A stretch of DNA of 64,000 nt from assembly GCA_023386365.1 (NCBI GenBank), contig JAEWJX010000021.1:1-64000 (forward strand), written 5' to 3'. Under the pieces are notes generated by a model. That model searched no databases. It worked only from the letters and a program-made list of their open reading frames with translations, and had not been told where the DNA came from. This stretch comes from Actinomycetes bacterium. Lineage in GTDB: Bacteria; Actinomycetota; Actinomycetes; Actinomycetales; Microbacteriaceae. The position numbers and the translations under genes are program-made. Shown here one piece after another: positions 36,613-45,565 of the stretch. Position 1 is the first letter of the stretch; each line of letters opens with the position of its first letter.

Positions 36613-37247
36613 CTGTAGGTGCCGTAGGTCGGGTACATCGACGAAATGTCGACGAACAGCTGCTGCATCATCACGAAGGCCCAGATGATCGACCCGATGG
36701 AGTAGAGCACCGTCAGTCCGATGTACACCCACAGCGGCGCCCCCGACGTGTGGACCACCTTGCGCAGCACCACGTGGCGGCCGATGAGGTAGACGATCGC
36801 GTAGAGGAAGGCGAACGCCCAGTGGAAGGGGCGCACCACGCCCACCGCGACAAGGTGCTTGTAGTCGCGGAACGCCGCCACGACGGTGAGCGCGTATGCG
36901 GCGGCGCTGAGCACCATGATCAGCACGTAGAAGGTCACGAAGTTGGCGAACCACGAGCCGAGACCCACAGTCGACCCGCTCTCCAGTGCGAAGACGCCCC
37001 GCATGTAGCCGGTGAAATCCCAGAAGAAGACCGGGATCGCGGCCACGAACGTGGCGCAGACCACCACCCAGATCCACGCGTTGTCGACCTTGGTCCCCTC
37101 GGGCAGACGCGGGCGCTCGTACCCCGCGGCGACTGCCGCCGGCGCGGCGACGTGGTCGGTCCAGCCGCGGCCGTCCCACCAGCGCTGGGCACCGGATGCG
37201 TCGGGGTACCACCCCGGTGCGGGGGCGGGATTCGTGGGGTCGGTCAT
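36609..37247 (-). CDS. DUF2510 domain membrane protein
   Basis: A 212-residue protein with an N-terminal DUF2510 motif (APGWYPDASGAQRWWDGRGW) and four to five membrane helices. The DUF2510 module is an actinobacterial, mostly membrane-linked domain of unknown role. The region between the domain and the helices is short and charged. Confidence 0.85.
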   Translation of the reverse strand: MTDPTNPAPAPGWYPDASGAQRWWDGRGWTDHVAAPAAVAAGYERPRLPEGTKVDNAWIWVVVCATFVAAIPVFFWDFTGYMRGVFALESGSTVGLGSWFANFVTFYVLIMVLSAAAYALTVVAAFRDYKHLVAVGVVRPFHWAFAFLYAIVYLIGRHVVLRKVVHTSGAPLWVYIGLTVLYSIGSIIWAFVMMQQLFVDISSMYPTYGTYS

Positions 37248-37281
37248 CGCTGCTCCTTCGTCCTCCGGCAGCCTACGGCCG

Positions 37282-38109
37282 TCACCCCAGATGGTGAGCA
37301 GTGAACTCGCGGATCTGCGACCGTCGCTCGGTGCCGTCGACGCCTGGCTCCACGAGGAGCACCGGCGCGCCGAGGCCCGCGATGAGCTCGAGCTCGAGTT
37401 CCCGCCGGTGCCGCATGAACTCGACGTACCCGTCGAAGCCGTGCAGCCCCATCCGCAGTCCGTATCCCTGACCGGTGTGGTACTCGATCACGGCGTCGAG
37501 CCATTCGCGCGGGCGTTCCGCCGCGGCTCGGGTGAGCACGTCGGCGGGGTCGCCGGGGTCGAGGTAGATGATCGCGGGCCGGTGCGCGCGCACGGCGTCG
37601 AGCAGGGCTGCGACGTGCCCGCCCAGTTCTGCGGCGGGTCGGTCGTGTCGGGCGATGTAGGCGCACACCGGGTTCTGGATGAGCACGCACTCCCACACCT
37701 GCACCGCGGCGGGGGCGGTGGCCCCGAATCGTCGCCAACTGGCGAGCAGCACCTCGTGGTGGGTGTCGATGCCGACGTCGCCGTCGTAGGTGTCGTGGCG
37801 GCGCAGGTCATCGGTGATCTCGGCCGACAGCTTCGGATGCATCCCGTACGGCAGCAGGACATGCGGGCCGTCGACCTGTGCTGCGGCGGCGAGGGTCGCC
37901 GCCTCGGCGGGATGGCGCCGCCGCAGATCGTCCAGCTGTGCAGGGGTGAGCACGGCCACGCTCTCGAAGTCGGCGGGGTGGTCGGCGCGGCCCTCGGGCC
38001 AGTACGCGGCCGGCGCCCAGTCTGTGGTGTCGAGCCATGTCGAGAGCTCGGATGCCGCGGTCGTCTTCCCCGATCCGGGGAGCCCTTCCACGAGGATCAT
38101 TCCGGCCAT
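37282..38109 (-). CDS. P-loop nucleoside kinase-like protein
   Basis: A 275-residue protein with a Walker A (LVEGLPGSGKTT) right at the N-terminus; the rest resembles small nucleotide-kinase folds, with VWECVLIQNPVCAY as a possible substrate region. It could phosphorylate or ligate a small molecule. The ATG has no ribosome site, but TAGGCT stands 6 nt upstream on the minus strand. I cannot assign a substrate. Confidence 0.72.
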   Translation of the reverse strand: MAGMILVEGLPGSGKTTAASELSTWLDTTDWAPAAYWPEGRADHPADFESVAVLTPAQLDDLRRRHPAEAATLAAAAQVDGPHVLLPYGMHPKLSAEITDDLRRHDTYDGDVGIDTHHEVLLASWRRFGATAPAAVQVWECVLIQNPVCAYIARHDRPAAELGGHVAALLDAVRAHRPAIIYLDPGDPADVLTRAAAERPREWLDAVIEYHTGQGYGLRMGLHGFDGYVEFMRHRRELELELIAGLGAPVLLVEPGVDGTERRSQIREFTAHHLG

Positions 38110-38204
38110 CCCACCAGCCTAGGCGTCGTCCGCGGGGCCGCCGATGTCGGTGGTTCAGGGTGGAATGAAAAGAAATCGGCGACACGCCGAAACACAAGAT
38201 GTAG

Positions 38205-38238
38205 GGGAATGACATTCGTGGAATTCCCGTTATATAGT
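38205..38238 (+). promoter_or_regulatory. Promoter and possible operator of the 26-aa peptide gene
   Basis: TGACAT (38210-38215) and TATAGT (38233-38238) with a 17-nt spacer form one of the most recognisable promoters in the window. Inverted arms GGGAAT (38205-38210) and ATTCCC (38223-38228) bracket the -35 and could bind a regulator. A separate 6-bp hairpin (TCGGCG-ACA-CGCCGA, 38176-38190) lies just upstream. Confidence 0.65.
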
Positions 38239-38297
38239 GATGACTCACCGAGGTGAAAACCTTGGACCACCAGTTGAGACTTCTGAAGGAGGTTGCC

Positions 38298-38378
38298 ATG
38301 AACGACGTCGACACCGTCGGTGGCTACGCAGTGCCGGTCGACCCGATGGACGACCTCATGTGCGAGTCCTGCCAGTAA
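38298..38378 (+). CDS. 26-residue peptide gene ending in a Cys-x-x-Cys motif
   Basis: The frame starts MNDVDTVGG and ends DPMDDLMCESCQ, then TAA. AAGGAGG sits 5 nt before the ATG, a consensus promoter lies about 60 nt upstream and a hairpin terminator follows, so it is a stand-alone transcription unit. The peptide is acidic, has a GG in its first third and two Cys near the end, and has no membrane segment. It could be a RiPP-like precursor, a metal/redox peptide or a leader peptide; no modification enzyme lies beside it. I do not recognise the family. Confidence 0.7.
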   Translation: MNDVDTVGGYAVPVDPMDDLMCESCQ

Positions 38379-38407
38379 GGCAGAACGCCACCACACAAAC
38401 CCCCCGG

Positions 38408-38438
38408 AGCCCCGGCAGACCTCGAGTCGCCGGGGTTC
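38408..38438 (+). terminator. Hairpin after the small peptide gene
   Basis: AGCCCCGGC (38408-38416) pairs with GCCGGGGTT (38429-38437) around a 12-nt loop, 30 nt after the peptide stop and before the hadA -10 box. The T-run is only TTCC. Confidence 0.55.
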
Positions 38439-38467
38439 CGTACGTTCGACGCCGGTAGGCTCGGGGG

Positions 38468-38914
38468 GTGAGCGTCAACCCCGAACTGCAGGGCCGCAGC
38501 TACCCGCCGACCCCGCCCTACCTCGTCGGACGTGAGAAGGTGCGCGAGTTCGCCCGCGCCGTCTACGCGACCAACCCCGTCAGCCACGACCCCGAGGCCG
38601 CACGAGCCGCCGGCCACGCCGACGTCGTCGCGCCGCCGACCTTCGCCGTCGTCGTGCAGGAGCAGGCTCTCGCCCAGCTCCTCGCCGACCCGGAAGCCGG
38701 CATCGACTTCAGCCGCGTCGTGCACGGCGACCAGCGGTTCGCGTTCAGCCGCCCCATCGTCGCCGGCGACGAACTCACGGCCGTCCTCACCGTCACCAGC
38801 GTGAAGACGCTCGGCGGGCACTCGATGGTCACCGCCGACACCCTCATCGCCGGCGCCGACGGCGAGCACGTCGTCACCGCCACCTCCACCCTCGTCGTGC
38901 GAGGTGACGAATGA
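38468..38914 (+). CDS. HadA-like (3R)-hydroxyacyl-ACP dehydratase subunit (FAS1/MaoC N-terminal type)
   Basis: A 148-residue MaoC/FAS1-type dehydratase subunit: PPTPPYLVGREKVREFARAV at the start is the actinobacterial HadA signature, followed by VAPPTFAVV and RPIVAGDEL. With the next gene it should form the HadAB dehydratase of fatty acid elongation. GTG start with TAGGCT 6 nt upstream and no ribosome site, so leaderless. It heads the hadA-hadB-murB group, an order conserved in actinobacteria. Confidence 0.88.
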   Translation: MSVNPELQGRSYPPTPPYLVGREKVREFARAVYATNPVSHDPEAARAAGHADVVAPPTFAVVVQEQALAQLLADPEAGIDFSRVVHGDQRFAFSRPIVAGDELTAVLTVTSVKTLGGHSMVTADTLIAGADGEHVVTATSTLVVRGDE

Positions 38915-39333
38915 CCACGCCCACCCTCTCCTCCCTCACCGTCGGCGATGTGGTCGCCGAGGCCGAGTTCGCGCTCAGCCGCGACTCGCTGGTGCGCTAC
39001 GCCGGCGCATCCGGAGACTTCAACCCGATCCACTACCGCGACGACGTCGCCACCTCCGTCGGCCTGCCCGGGGTGCTCGCCCACGGCATGCTCACCATGG
39101 GCCTCGCCGTGCAGCCCGTCGTCGACTGGGCGGGCGACGCCGGCCGCGTCGTCGACTACCAGGTGCGCTTCACCCGACCCGTGCTCGTCGACCCGCAGGA
39201 GGGCGCCGTGGTGACCGTGGTCGCCAAGGTGGGCCGCATCGACGACGATTCCGCGCGCATCGACCTCACCGTCTCCTTCGACGCACAGACCGTGCTCGGC
39301 AAGGCCCAGGCGGTCGTGCGACTGGACGCGTGA
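38911..39333 (+). CDS. HadB-like MaoC dehydratase subunit
   Basis: A 140-residue hot-dog fold protein with the catalytic MaoC pattern YAGASGDFNPIHYRDDVA (Asp and His) and GLPGVLAHGMLTMG. It would catalyse dehydration of hydroxyacyl-ACP together with HadA. Its ATG overlaps the hadA TGA (ATGA). Confidence 0.9.
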   Translation: MTTPTLSSLTVGDVVAEAEFALSRDSLVRYAGASGDFNPIHYRDDVATSVGLPGVLAHGMLTMGLAVQPVVDWAGDAGRVVDYQVRFTRPVLVDPQEGAVVTVVAKVGRIDDDSARIDLTVSFDAQTVLGKAQAVVRLDA

Positions 39334-40424
39334 CGGTGACCGCGCTCTCCGCCTTCACGACCCTGCAGGTGGGCGGACCCGCCCGCGAACTGCGCGAGCC
39401 CGCCACCCGCGACGCCCTCGTCGCGACGGCACTCGACGTGTGGGCCACCGGCGACGACTGGTTGCTGCTCGGCGGCGGCTCCAACGTGGTCATCGGCGAC
39501 GACGGATTCGACGGCACCGTCATCCGGGTGGCGACGCGTGGCATCGACATCATCGTCGACCAGGACGGCAAGCACGCGCGCGTGCGGGCCGCCGCCGGCG
39601 AGAGCTGGGACGCGCTGGTCGCCGCCACGGTCGCGGCGGGACTCTCGGGCATCGAGGCACTCAGCGGCATCCCCGGAACGGTCGGCGCGGCGCCCATCCA
39701 GAACATCGGCGCCTACGGCCAGGAGGTGGGCGACCGGCTGGTCGGCATCGACTTCCTCGACTACGAGAGCGGCGAGGTGGTGCGTCTCGACGCGCGCGAC
39801 CTCGGGCTCGGCTACCGCACCAGCGCACTCAAACGCGGACGTGCGGGTGTCGTGCTCGCCGTCGAACTCGACCTCGACGCGGGCGGCTGGTCGGCACCCA
39901 TCGCCTACGCGCAGCTCGCATCCGCGCTCGGTGTCGAACTGGGGGAGCGGGTCGCCGCCGTCGACGCCCGCCGTGCCGTGCTGGCCTTGCGCGCGTCGAA
40001 GGGCATGGTGCTGGATGCCGCCGACCCCGACTCGGTGAGCGCCGGATCGTTCTTCACCAACCCGATCGTCTCCGAGTCGTTCGCGCGCACCCTGCCGGCC
40101 GACGCCCCCCGCTTCCCGGTCGTCGACGACGAAGCGGATCGTGTGGTCGACCCGGGCGCCGAGGTGCCGGCCCTCGCATCCGATGACTACCGCGTGAAGC
40201 TCTCCGCGGCGTGGCTCATCGAACGCTCCGGCATCTCGCGCGGGTTCGCGCTGCCCGGGTCGCGGGCGGCGATCTCGTCGAAGCACACCCTCGCCATCAC
40301 CAACCGCGGAGGCGCCACCGCCACCGAGATCGCGCAGCTGGCCGGGTACGTGCAGACCCGGGTGCTCTCCGAGTTCGGGGTGCTGCTGCAGCCGGAGCCG
40401 GTGTTCGTGGGGCTCACGCTGTGA
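39330..40424 (+). CDS. murB: UDP-N-acetylmuramate dehydrogenase MurB
   Basis: A 364-residue type I-like MurB: FAD-binding LLLGGGSNVVIGDDGFDGTV, GIEALSGIPGTVGAAPIQNIG with the conserved loop, and C-terminal SAAWLIERSG and EPVFVG. It reduces UDP-GlcNAc-enolpyruvate in peptidoglycan precursor synthesis in the cytosol. The GTG at 39330 overlaps the hadB stop (GTGA); a second GTG two codons later is also possible. Followed by a ribokinase-family gene with the same overlap. Confidence 0.95.
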   Translation: MTVTALSAFTTLQVGGPARELREPATRDALVATALDVWATGDDWLLLGGGSNVVIGDDGFDGTVIRVATRGIDIIVDQDGKHARVRAAAGESWDALVAATVAAGLSGIEALSGIPGTVGAAPIQNIGAYGQEVGDRLVGIDFLDYESGEVVRLDARDLGLGYRTSALKRGRAGVVLAVELDLDAGGWSAPIAYAQLASALGVELGERVAAVDARRAVLALRASKGMVLDAADPDSVSAGSFFTNPIVSESFARTLPADAPRFPVVDDEADRVVDPGAEVPALASDDYRVKLSAAWLIERSGISRGFALPGSRAAISSKHTLAITNRGGATATEIAQLAGYVQTRVLSEFGVLLQPEPVFVGLTL

Positions 40425-41308
40425 CCTCGATCGTGGTGCTCGGCAGCGCCAACATGGACCTCGTGGTGCGTCAGCCGCGTCTGCCCGAGCCGGGCGAGAC
40501 GATGTTCGGCAGCTCGTTCGACACCGTCGCAGGAGGGAAAGGCCTGAACCAGGCGATCGCCGCGGCGCGGGTGGGCGGCGACGTCGCCTTCCTCGGTGCC
40601 GTCGGCGGTGACGCGTTCGGGGCGGCGCTGCGCTCGACCCTCGAGGGCGCCGGTGTGGACACCCACGGACTGGCGCTCGTCGAGAAGCCCACCGGCACCG
40701 CCCACATCTCGGTACTCGACGGGGGCGAGAACGCGATCGTCGTCGTGCCGGATGCGAACGAGGTGGAGCTGCCACTCGACGACACCCAGCGGGACACCAT
40801 CCGGGCCGCCCGGTACCTGGTGGTGCAGTTCGAGCGTCCGTTGCCTCTGGTCGCGGCGGCGGTGGCGTTCGCCCGCGAACACGGGGTGACCACGGTCGTC
40901 ACGCCGGCGCCGGTGCTCCCGCTCCCGGACGACTTCCTCGACGCCGTCGACATCCTCGTGCCGAACGCCGCCGAGGCGTGCGCACTCGCCGGCGTGGACG
41001 ACGAGGCGGATGCCGCGCGGGCGTTGAGCCTGCGGGTGGGCACCGTCGTCGTCACGCGTGGGTCGCGCGGTGCGCTCGTCGCCCGCGGGGGCGAGATCGT
41101 GACGGAGGTGCCCGCGCATCCGGTGACCCCGGTCGACACGACCGGCGCGGGCGACACGTTCACCGGTGTGCTGGTGGCGCGCCTCGCGGCCGGTGACCCC
41201 GAGGACGCCGCGCTGCGCGCCGCATCCGTCGCCGCGGCCCTCGCCACCACCCGCCCCGGTGCCTCCCCCTCGATGCCCGAGTGGGCCGAGGTCGCTGCGC
41301 TCCTCTAG
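40421..41308 (+). CDS. Ribokinase-family (PfkB) sugar kinase
   Basis: A 295-residue PfkB family kinase with GSANMDLVVR at the start, the GG motif in AGGKGLNQAIAAARVGG and the catalytic/anion hole VTPVDTTGAGDTFTGVL. Closest in pattern to ribokinase (RbsK), but no ribose transporter is adjacent. GTG start overlaps the murB stop. Its stop codon shares CTAG with the convergent response regulator. Confidence 0.9.
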   Translation: MTSIVVLGSANMDLVVRQPRLPEPGETMFGSSFDTVAGGKGLNQAIAAARVGGDVAFLGAVGGDAFGAALRSTLEGAGVDTHGLALVEKPTGTAHISVLDGGENAIVVVPDANEVELPLDDTQRDTIRAARYLVVQFERPLPLVAAAVAFAREHGVTTVVTPAPVLPLPDDFLDAVDILVPNAAEACALAGVDDEADAARALSLRVGTVVVTRGSRGALVARGGEIVTEVPAHPVTPVDTTGAGDTFTGVLVARLAAGDPEDAALRAASVAAALATTRPGASPSMPEWAEVAALL

Positions 41309-41928
41309 AGGAGCCGCAACTCCATCGCGCGGGTCACGGCGCGGGTGCGGTCGTTGACCTCCAGCTTCGCGAACGCGTGCAGCAGGTGCGTCTTCACGGT
41401 CGCCTCGCCCAGGTGGATGCGCGCACCGATCTCGCGGTTCGACAGGCCCTCCGCCACCAGCCGCAGCACCTCGAGCTCGCGCGGCGACAGCTCAGGCCCC
41501 GACGGCTCGGGCGTCCGGGTGCGCGCCACCAGCATCCGGCTCACGCTCGGCGCGAGCGCCACCTCGCCCGCCGCCACCGCCCGCACACCCGCGAGCAGCT
41601 CATCCTCGGGGGCCGCCTTCAGCAGGTAGCCGCTGGCGCCGGCGGCGATCGCCGACAGGATCGCGTCGTCGGTTTCGTAGGTGGTGAGGATCAGCACCCG
41701 AACGTCCGGGTGCGCGGCGAGGATGCGGGCGGTCGCCTCGTCGCCGTCGATGCCGGGCATCCGCAGGTCCATCACGACGAGGTCGGGGGCGACGGCCGCG
41801 ACCTGCGCGAGCGCCTCCTCCCCGCTCGCCGCGGTGCCCGCGATCTCCACATCCGGGGCCGATTCGAGCAGGGCGACGATCCCGGCCCGCACCACCGGAT
41901 GGTCGTCGACCACGAGGATGCGGATCAT
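41305..41928 (-). CDS. NarL/LuxR family response regulator
   Basis: A 207-residue regulator: receiver domain with acidic pocket VVDDHPV and phosphoacceptor Asp54 (VVMDLRMPG), and a C-terminal LuxR HTH (LSPRELEVLRLVAEGLSNRE). The cognate kinase gene overlaps it by 4 nt (41925-43067). It probably controls the ABC transporter of the same operon. Confidence 0.95.
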   Translation of the reverse strand: MIRILVVDDHPVVRAGIVALLESAPDVEIAGTAASGEEALAQVAAVAPDLVVMDLRMPGIDGDEATARILAAHPDVRVLILTTYETDDAILSAIAAGASGYLLKAAPEDELLAGVRAVAAGEVALAPSVSRMLVARTRTPEPSGPELSPRELEVLRLVAEGLSNREIGARIHLGEATVKTHLLHAFAKLEVNDRTRAVTRAMELRLL

Positions 41929-43067
41929 TCGGTCTCTCCGATCGGCAGGGTGGCGGTGATGGCGGTGGCGGCCGGCGTGCCGTCGACCTCGAGCGTGCCG
42001 CCCGCGAGAGCGAGCCGGTCGCGCAGCCCGGCCAACCCGAACCCGGGGTGCGCGTCCGCCGGGAAGCCGCGCCCATCATCCGACACCCGCAGGCGGGCTG
42101 AGCCCCCCGCGACCGTCAACTCCACCCGCGCCGCCGACGCCTGCGAATGCTTCCGCACGTTCGCGAGACCCTCCTGCGCGCACCGCAACAGCACCACCTC
42201 CGCATCCCGGGGCAGCGGATGCGGCAGCGACACCTCCGTCGACACCCGGATGCGGGTCTCCCGTCCGAACCGCTCCGCGAGCCGCTCCAGCGCCGCCTGG
42301 ATCCCGCCGTGGTCGAGTTCGACCGGGGCCGCGGCGGCGACCAGCGCGCGCGTCTCCGCGAGAGCATCCCGCGCACCCGACTCGATGAGTTCGAGGGTGT
42401 CGTCGTCGAGCGTGCCGGCGGCGAACGCTCGCCGCGCCCGCTGGCCGAGCAGCACCAACCCGGTGAGCGACTGCGCCACCGTGTCGTGCACCTCGCGCGA
42501 CATCCGGGCGCGTTCGGCCGTCACCCCCGCGTCGCGGTGCAGGGCGGCGAGCTCATCCTGCGCGGCCGTGAGCTCGTCGAGCAGCCGCGCCTTCTCCTCG
42601 CCGAGGGCGGCGATGTGCGAGATCCAGAGACCCATGATCACGCTGAACCCGAACGACAGCGTCTGGGTGGCGAGGATCTGCGGCAGCAGCTCGATCCGTG
42701 CGCCGAAACTGATCCAGAACCCGACCCCCACGGCCGCCGCCAGCACCAGGCTGCCGACCAGCGCCCGACGCACCGAGCCGGAGAGAACCCACACCAGCGG
42801 GAACGCGATGAACTGGCTCACCGCCAGCTCCGGCGACACCGCGGTGAGCCCCGCAGCGAACAGCACCGTGATGACGAGGAACACCCCCGCCCACCGGTTG
42901 CCCTCCACGATGCGGGGCCGCAGCAGCAGGAACGCCGCCAGGTACGCGCCGACGATCGCGGCCCCCGTCAGCAGCAGCGGCACCGGGGTGCCCACCACGA
43001 CGAGGATCGCGATCATGGCCGCGCCGGTGCCCGTGAGAGCCACGAGCCACCAGCGCGACGTGATCAT
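41925..43067 (-). CDS. NarL-type sensor histidine kinase
   Basis: A 380-residue kinase: five membrane helices (residues about 8-150), HisKA_3 with His194 in REVHDTVAQSLTGL, and a HATPase with CAQEGLANVRKHS and VSDDGRGFP. It would phosphorylate the regulator encoded next. The start abuts the ABC permease stop (TGAATG), so permease, kinase and regulator are one operon, as in drug- or peptide-sensing modules. Confidence 0.93.
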   Translation of the reverse strand: MITSRWWLVALTGTGAAMIAILVVVGTPVPLLLTGAAIVGAYLAAFLLLRPRIVEGNRWAGVFLVITVLFAAGLTAVSPELAVSQFIAFPLVWVLSGSVRRALVGSLVLAAAVGVGFWISFGARIELLPQILATQTLSFGFSVIMGLWISHIAALGEEKARLLDELTAAQDELAALHRDAGVTAERARMSREVHDTVAQSLTGLVLLGQRARRAFAAGTLDDDTLELIESGARDALAETRALVAAAAPVELDHGGIQAALERLAERFGRETRIRVSTEVSLPHPLPRDAEVVLLRCAQEGLANVRKHSQASAARVELTVAGGSARLRVSDDGRGFPADAHPGFGLAGLRDRLALAGGTLEVDGTPAATAITATLPIGETE

Positions 43068-43907
43068 TCAGCCATCCTTGCGGATCCAGCGGAACGTGAG
43101 GCGGGTGACGATCAGACCCACCACCAGCCAGATGCCGCACACGATCGCCACACCGGCGAGGTTCCACTCGCCGCCCACCTCGACCGCCGCGTAGCTCTCG
43201 GGGAGGAACACGGCGCGCATCCCGTGGGCGAGCCACGCCAGCGGGAACAGGTTGGCGATGTTCTGCAGCCACTCCGGCAGCATCGAGAACTGGATGTAGA
43301 TGCCGGAGATGAACTGCAGCACCAGCACGATCGGGATGATGACGGCGGAGGCGCTCTTACCGGAGCGGGGGAGTCCCGACAGTCCGATGCCGAGGATGGC
43401 GCACGTGCTGACACCCAGCAGGAACACCCACGCGAACGTCGCCCACGCTTCGGCATCCGTCGGCAACGGCACCTCGAAGGCGACGGCGGCGACCACGATC
43501 AGCAGCGCCGCCTGCGCGGTCGCCGTCACCAGCACCTGGCCGATCTTGCCGATGAAGTAGCTCACCACCGACAGCGGGGTGCCGGCGAGACGCTTCAGGG
43601 TGCCGTCGCTCTTCTCCATGGCGATGTCGATCGACATGTTCTGCAACCCCGACAGCAGCACACCCGCCGCGAGCATCGCCGGCAGGTAGTACTGCGCGGC
43701 GGTGACCGGTTCGCCGTCGGGTGTGCGCCCGAACTCCGCCTCGCTGAACGCCACCGAGAAGATCGTGAGCATCAGCAGCGGGAACAGGAACGTGAAGAAG
43801 ACGGTGTCGCCCTGCCGGAAGTACGCGCGGATCTCATACCCGGCCCGGGAGAGGCCGTGGCGGATGGTGTGGCCCGCGGGCAGCGCGGGCGCGGTGACGG
43901 TGGTCAT
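43068..43907 (-). CDS. ABC-2 type transporter permease
   Basis: A 279-residue permease with six membrane helices and an ABC-2 pattern; the long loop after the first helix (FSEAEFGRTPDGEPVTAAQY) is outside. The LPRSGKSASAVIIPIVLVLQ segment and the DAMEKSDGTLKRLAGTPLS-type cytoplasmic loop are typical. With the ATPase it forms an exporter, possibly for antibiotic, lipid or peptide. Confidence 0.9.
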   Translation of the reverse strand: MTTVTAPALPAGHTIRHGLSRAGYEIRAYFRQGDTVFFTFLFPLLMLTIFSVAFSEAEFGRTPDGEPVTAAQYYLPAMLAAGVLLSGLQNMSIDIAMEKSDGTLKRLAGTPLSVVSYFIGKIGQVLVTATAQAALLIVVAAVAFEVPLPTDAEAWATFAWVFLLGVSTCAILGIGLSGLPRSGKSASAVIIPIVLVLQFISGIYIQFSMLPEWLQNIANLFPLAWLAHGMRAVFLPESYAAVEVGGEWNLAGVAIVCGIWLVVGLIVTRLTFRWIRKDG

Positions 43908-44779
43908 GCTCGGGTCCCTTCGGTGAGCGCGGATGCCGAGGCGGTCTCGCCCACGAGCTCCAGGTAGATGTCTTCCAGGTTGGGTCGGATCACTTCGAGG
44001 CGCTCCGGTTCGCCGGCGGCGGAGATGCGCGCCACCAGCTGGCCGGGTTCGGTGGTGCGCTCCTGCCGGAGCACGCCATCCTCGACCCAGCGCACCAGGG
44101 GGATGCGCGCATCCGCCCCGCCCAGTTCGTCGACGGCGCCCAACGCCACCAGCTCCCCGCCGGCGATGATGCCGGCGCGGTCGGCGAGCTGCGCCGCCTC
44201 GTCGAGGTAGTGGGTGGTGAGCAGGATGCTGGTGCCTTCGCTGCTGAGGCCTCGGATGAGGTCCCAGAACTGGCGGCGGGCTTCGGGGTCGAAGCCGGTG
44301 GTCGGTTCGTCGAGGAACAGCAGCTCGGGGCGTCCGATGATGCCGAGTGCCACATCCACCCGCCGTTTCTGCCCGCCCGACAGCTTGCCGATGCGTGTGC
44401 CGGCCTTGTCTTCGAGGCCGACTGCCGCGATCACCTCGTCGACGTCGCGCGGGTTGGGGTAGAGCCCGGCGAAGTGCCGCAGCTGCTCGCGCACGGTGGC
44501 GGAACCCGATTCGCCGGTCGACTGCAGCACGATGCCGAGGCGCGCTTTCCAGGCGAGGCCGCCGTGCTTCGGGTCGACCCCGAGCACGCTCACCTGCCCG
44601 CCGGTGCGGTCGCGGTAGCCCTCGAGGATCTCGATGGTGGTGGACTTGCCGGCGCCGTTGGGGCCGAGCAGTGCGAAGGTCTCGCCGCGGTGGATGTCGA
44701 AGTCGATGCCGCGCACGGCCTCGAACCCCTTGTAGCTCTTGGTGAGCCCCCGCACCTCGACGACGTTCTCTGTGGTCAT
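43904..44779 (-). CDS. ABC transporter ATP-binding protein
   Basis: A 291-residue ATPase with Walker A GPNGAGKST, signature LSGGQKRR, Walker B LLFLDEPTTGFDP and the H-loop TTHYLDE. It starts at MTTENVVEVRG (44779), not at the earlier ATG. Pairs with the ABC-2 permease and overlaps it (ATGA). The C-terminal ~70 residues beyond the core are typical of DrrA/CcmA-type exporters. Confidence 0.93.
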   Translation of the reverse strand: MTTENVVEVRGLTKSYKGFEAVRGIDFDIHRGETFALLGPNGAGKSTTIEILEGYRDRTGGQVSVLGVDPKHGGLAWKARLGIVLQSTGESGSATVREQLRHFAGLYPNPRDVDEVIAAVGLEDKAGTRIGKLSGGQKRRVDVALGIIGRPELLFLDEPTTGFDPEARRQFWDLIRGLSSEGTSILLTTHYLDEAAQLADRAGIIAGGELVALGAVDELGGADARIPLVRWVEDGVLRQERTTEPGQLVARISAAGEPERLEVIRPNLEDIYLELVGETASASALTEGTRA

Positions 44780-44864
44780 GGCTCCATGCTGGCCCGCGCG
44801 CCGGCCGCTGCCCACCCCTCCCCGGTGGGTTGCCCCTCCACCATTCGGTGGACCCCGCGAGTGG

Positions 44865-45494
44865 TCAGGGGGTGAGGATGAGGCGGGAGATCGCGTCGGC
44901 GAGCCAGGCGCGGTAGGCGTCTTCGGTCCAGCCGTACTCGAGCACCAGCTGGGTGTAGCTCTCGGGGGACACGAGGAACGACAGCGCGGCGGCCAGTTCG
45001 GCGTCGGGGGTGTCGCGGGTGAGCAGGCCGCGTTCGCGGAACTGGGCCACGGCGGCCGCGAAGTCGGAGCGGCGGCGCTGCTGCAGCCCCGCGAGCGCTT
45101 CGGCGACCGCGGCGTCGCCGGCCGCGGCGGTGAGCAGGCTCGGCCAGAGGCGGGCGATGCGGCTGTTGGCTCCGGTGACGAAGGCGATGAACCCGGCGAC
45201 GAGCTGGTCGTCGGGGGCGGCGGAGAGCCGGGCGCCCTCTTCGCGTTCGTGGATCGCCCCGGCGCCCTCCGATCCGGTGAACGCCTGGTCGAACGATCCG
45301 AGCAGCAGCGCGCTCTTGGGTCCGTTGAGTTTCACGGTCTCGGGCGAGACGCCCGCGTCGGCGGCGATCTGGGCGAGGGAGGTGCTCGCGTAGCCGTCGG
45401 CCGCGAACCGGTTGCCGGCGGCGGCGAGGATGCGACGACGGGTCTCGGCGGCCTGGGCGGTGCGCAGGGGTGAATCGTAATCGCGAGGAACCAT
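44865..45494 (-). CDS. TetR family transcriptional regulator
   Basis: A 209-residue TetR with HTH TSLAQIAADAGVSPETVKLN. The ligand domain is similar to regulators near glycosyltransferases and transporters. It has a ribosome site (GGAAAG) and is divergent from the glycosyltransferase gene 71 nt away, which is its most likely target. Confidence 0.9.
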   Translation of the reverse strand: MVPRDYDSPLRTAQAAETRRRILAAAGNRFAADGYASTSLAQIAADAGVSPETVKLNGPKSALLLGSFDQAFTGSEGAGAIHEREEGARLSAAPDDQLVAGFIAFVTGANSRIARLWPSLLTAAAGDAAVAEALAGLQQRRRSDFAAAVAQFRERGLLTRDTPDAELAAALSFLVSPESYTQLVLEYGWTEDAYRAWLADAISRLILTP

Positions 45495-45509
45495 TTGACT
45501 TTCCTAAGA

Positions 45510-45549
45510 GGGTAGTGAATACTCCGTAAAGCTTATCAATATCCTACCC
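45510..45549. promoter_or_regulatory. Candidate TetR operator between TetR and glycosyltransferase
   Basis: The AT-rich divergent region has inverted arms GGGTAG (45510-45515) and CTACCC (45544-45549) separated by 28 nt, with several TA-rich steps such as AATACT and TATCAATAT that could serve as -10 boxes in either direction. Confidence 0.4.
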
Positions 45550-45565
45550 GGAGACCGCCACCGCC

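Noticed and set aside
43675..43910. Small plus-strand frames opposite the ABC permease
   Set aside because: They are shadows of the permease gene, with no ribosome site or codon bias of their own.
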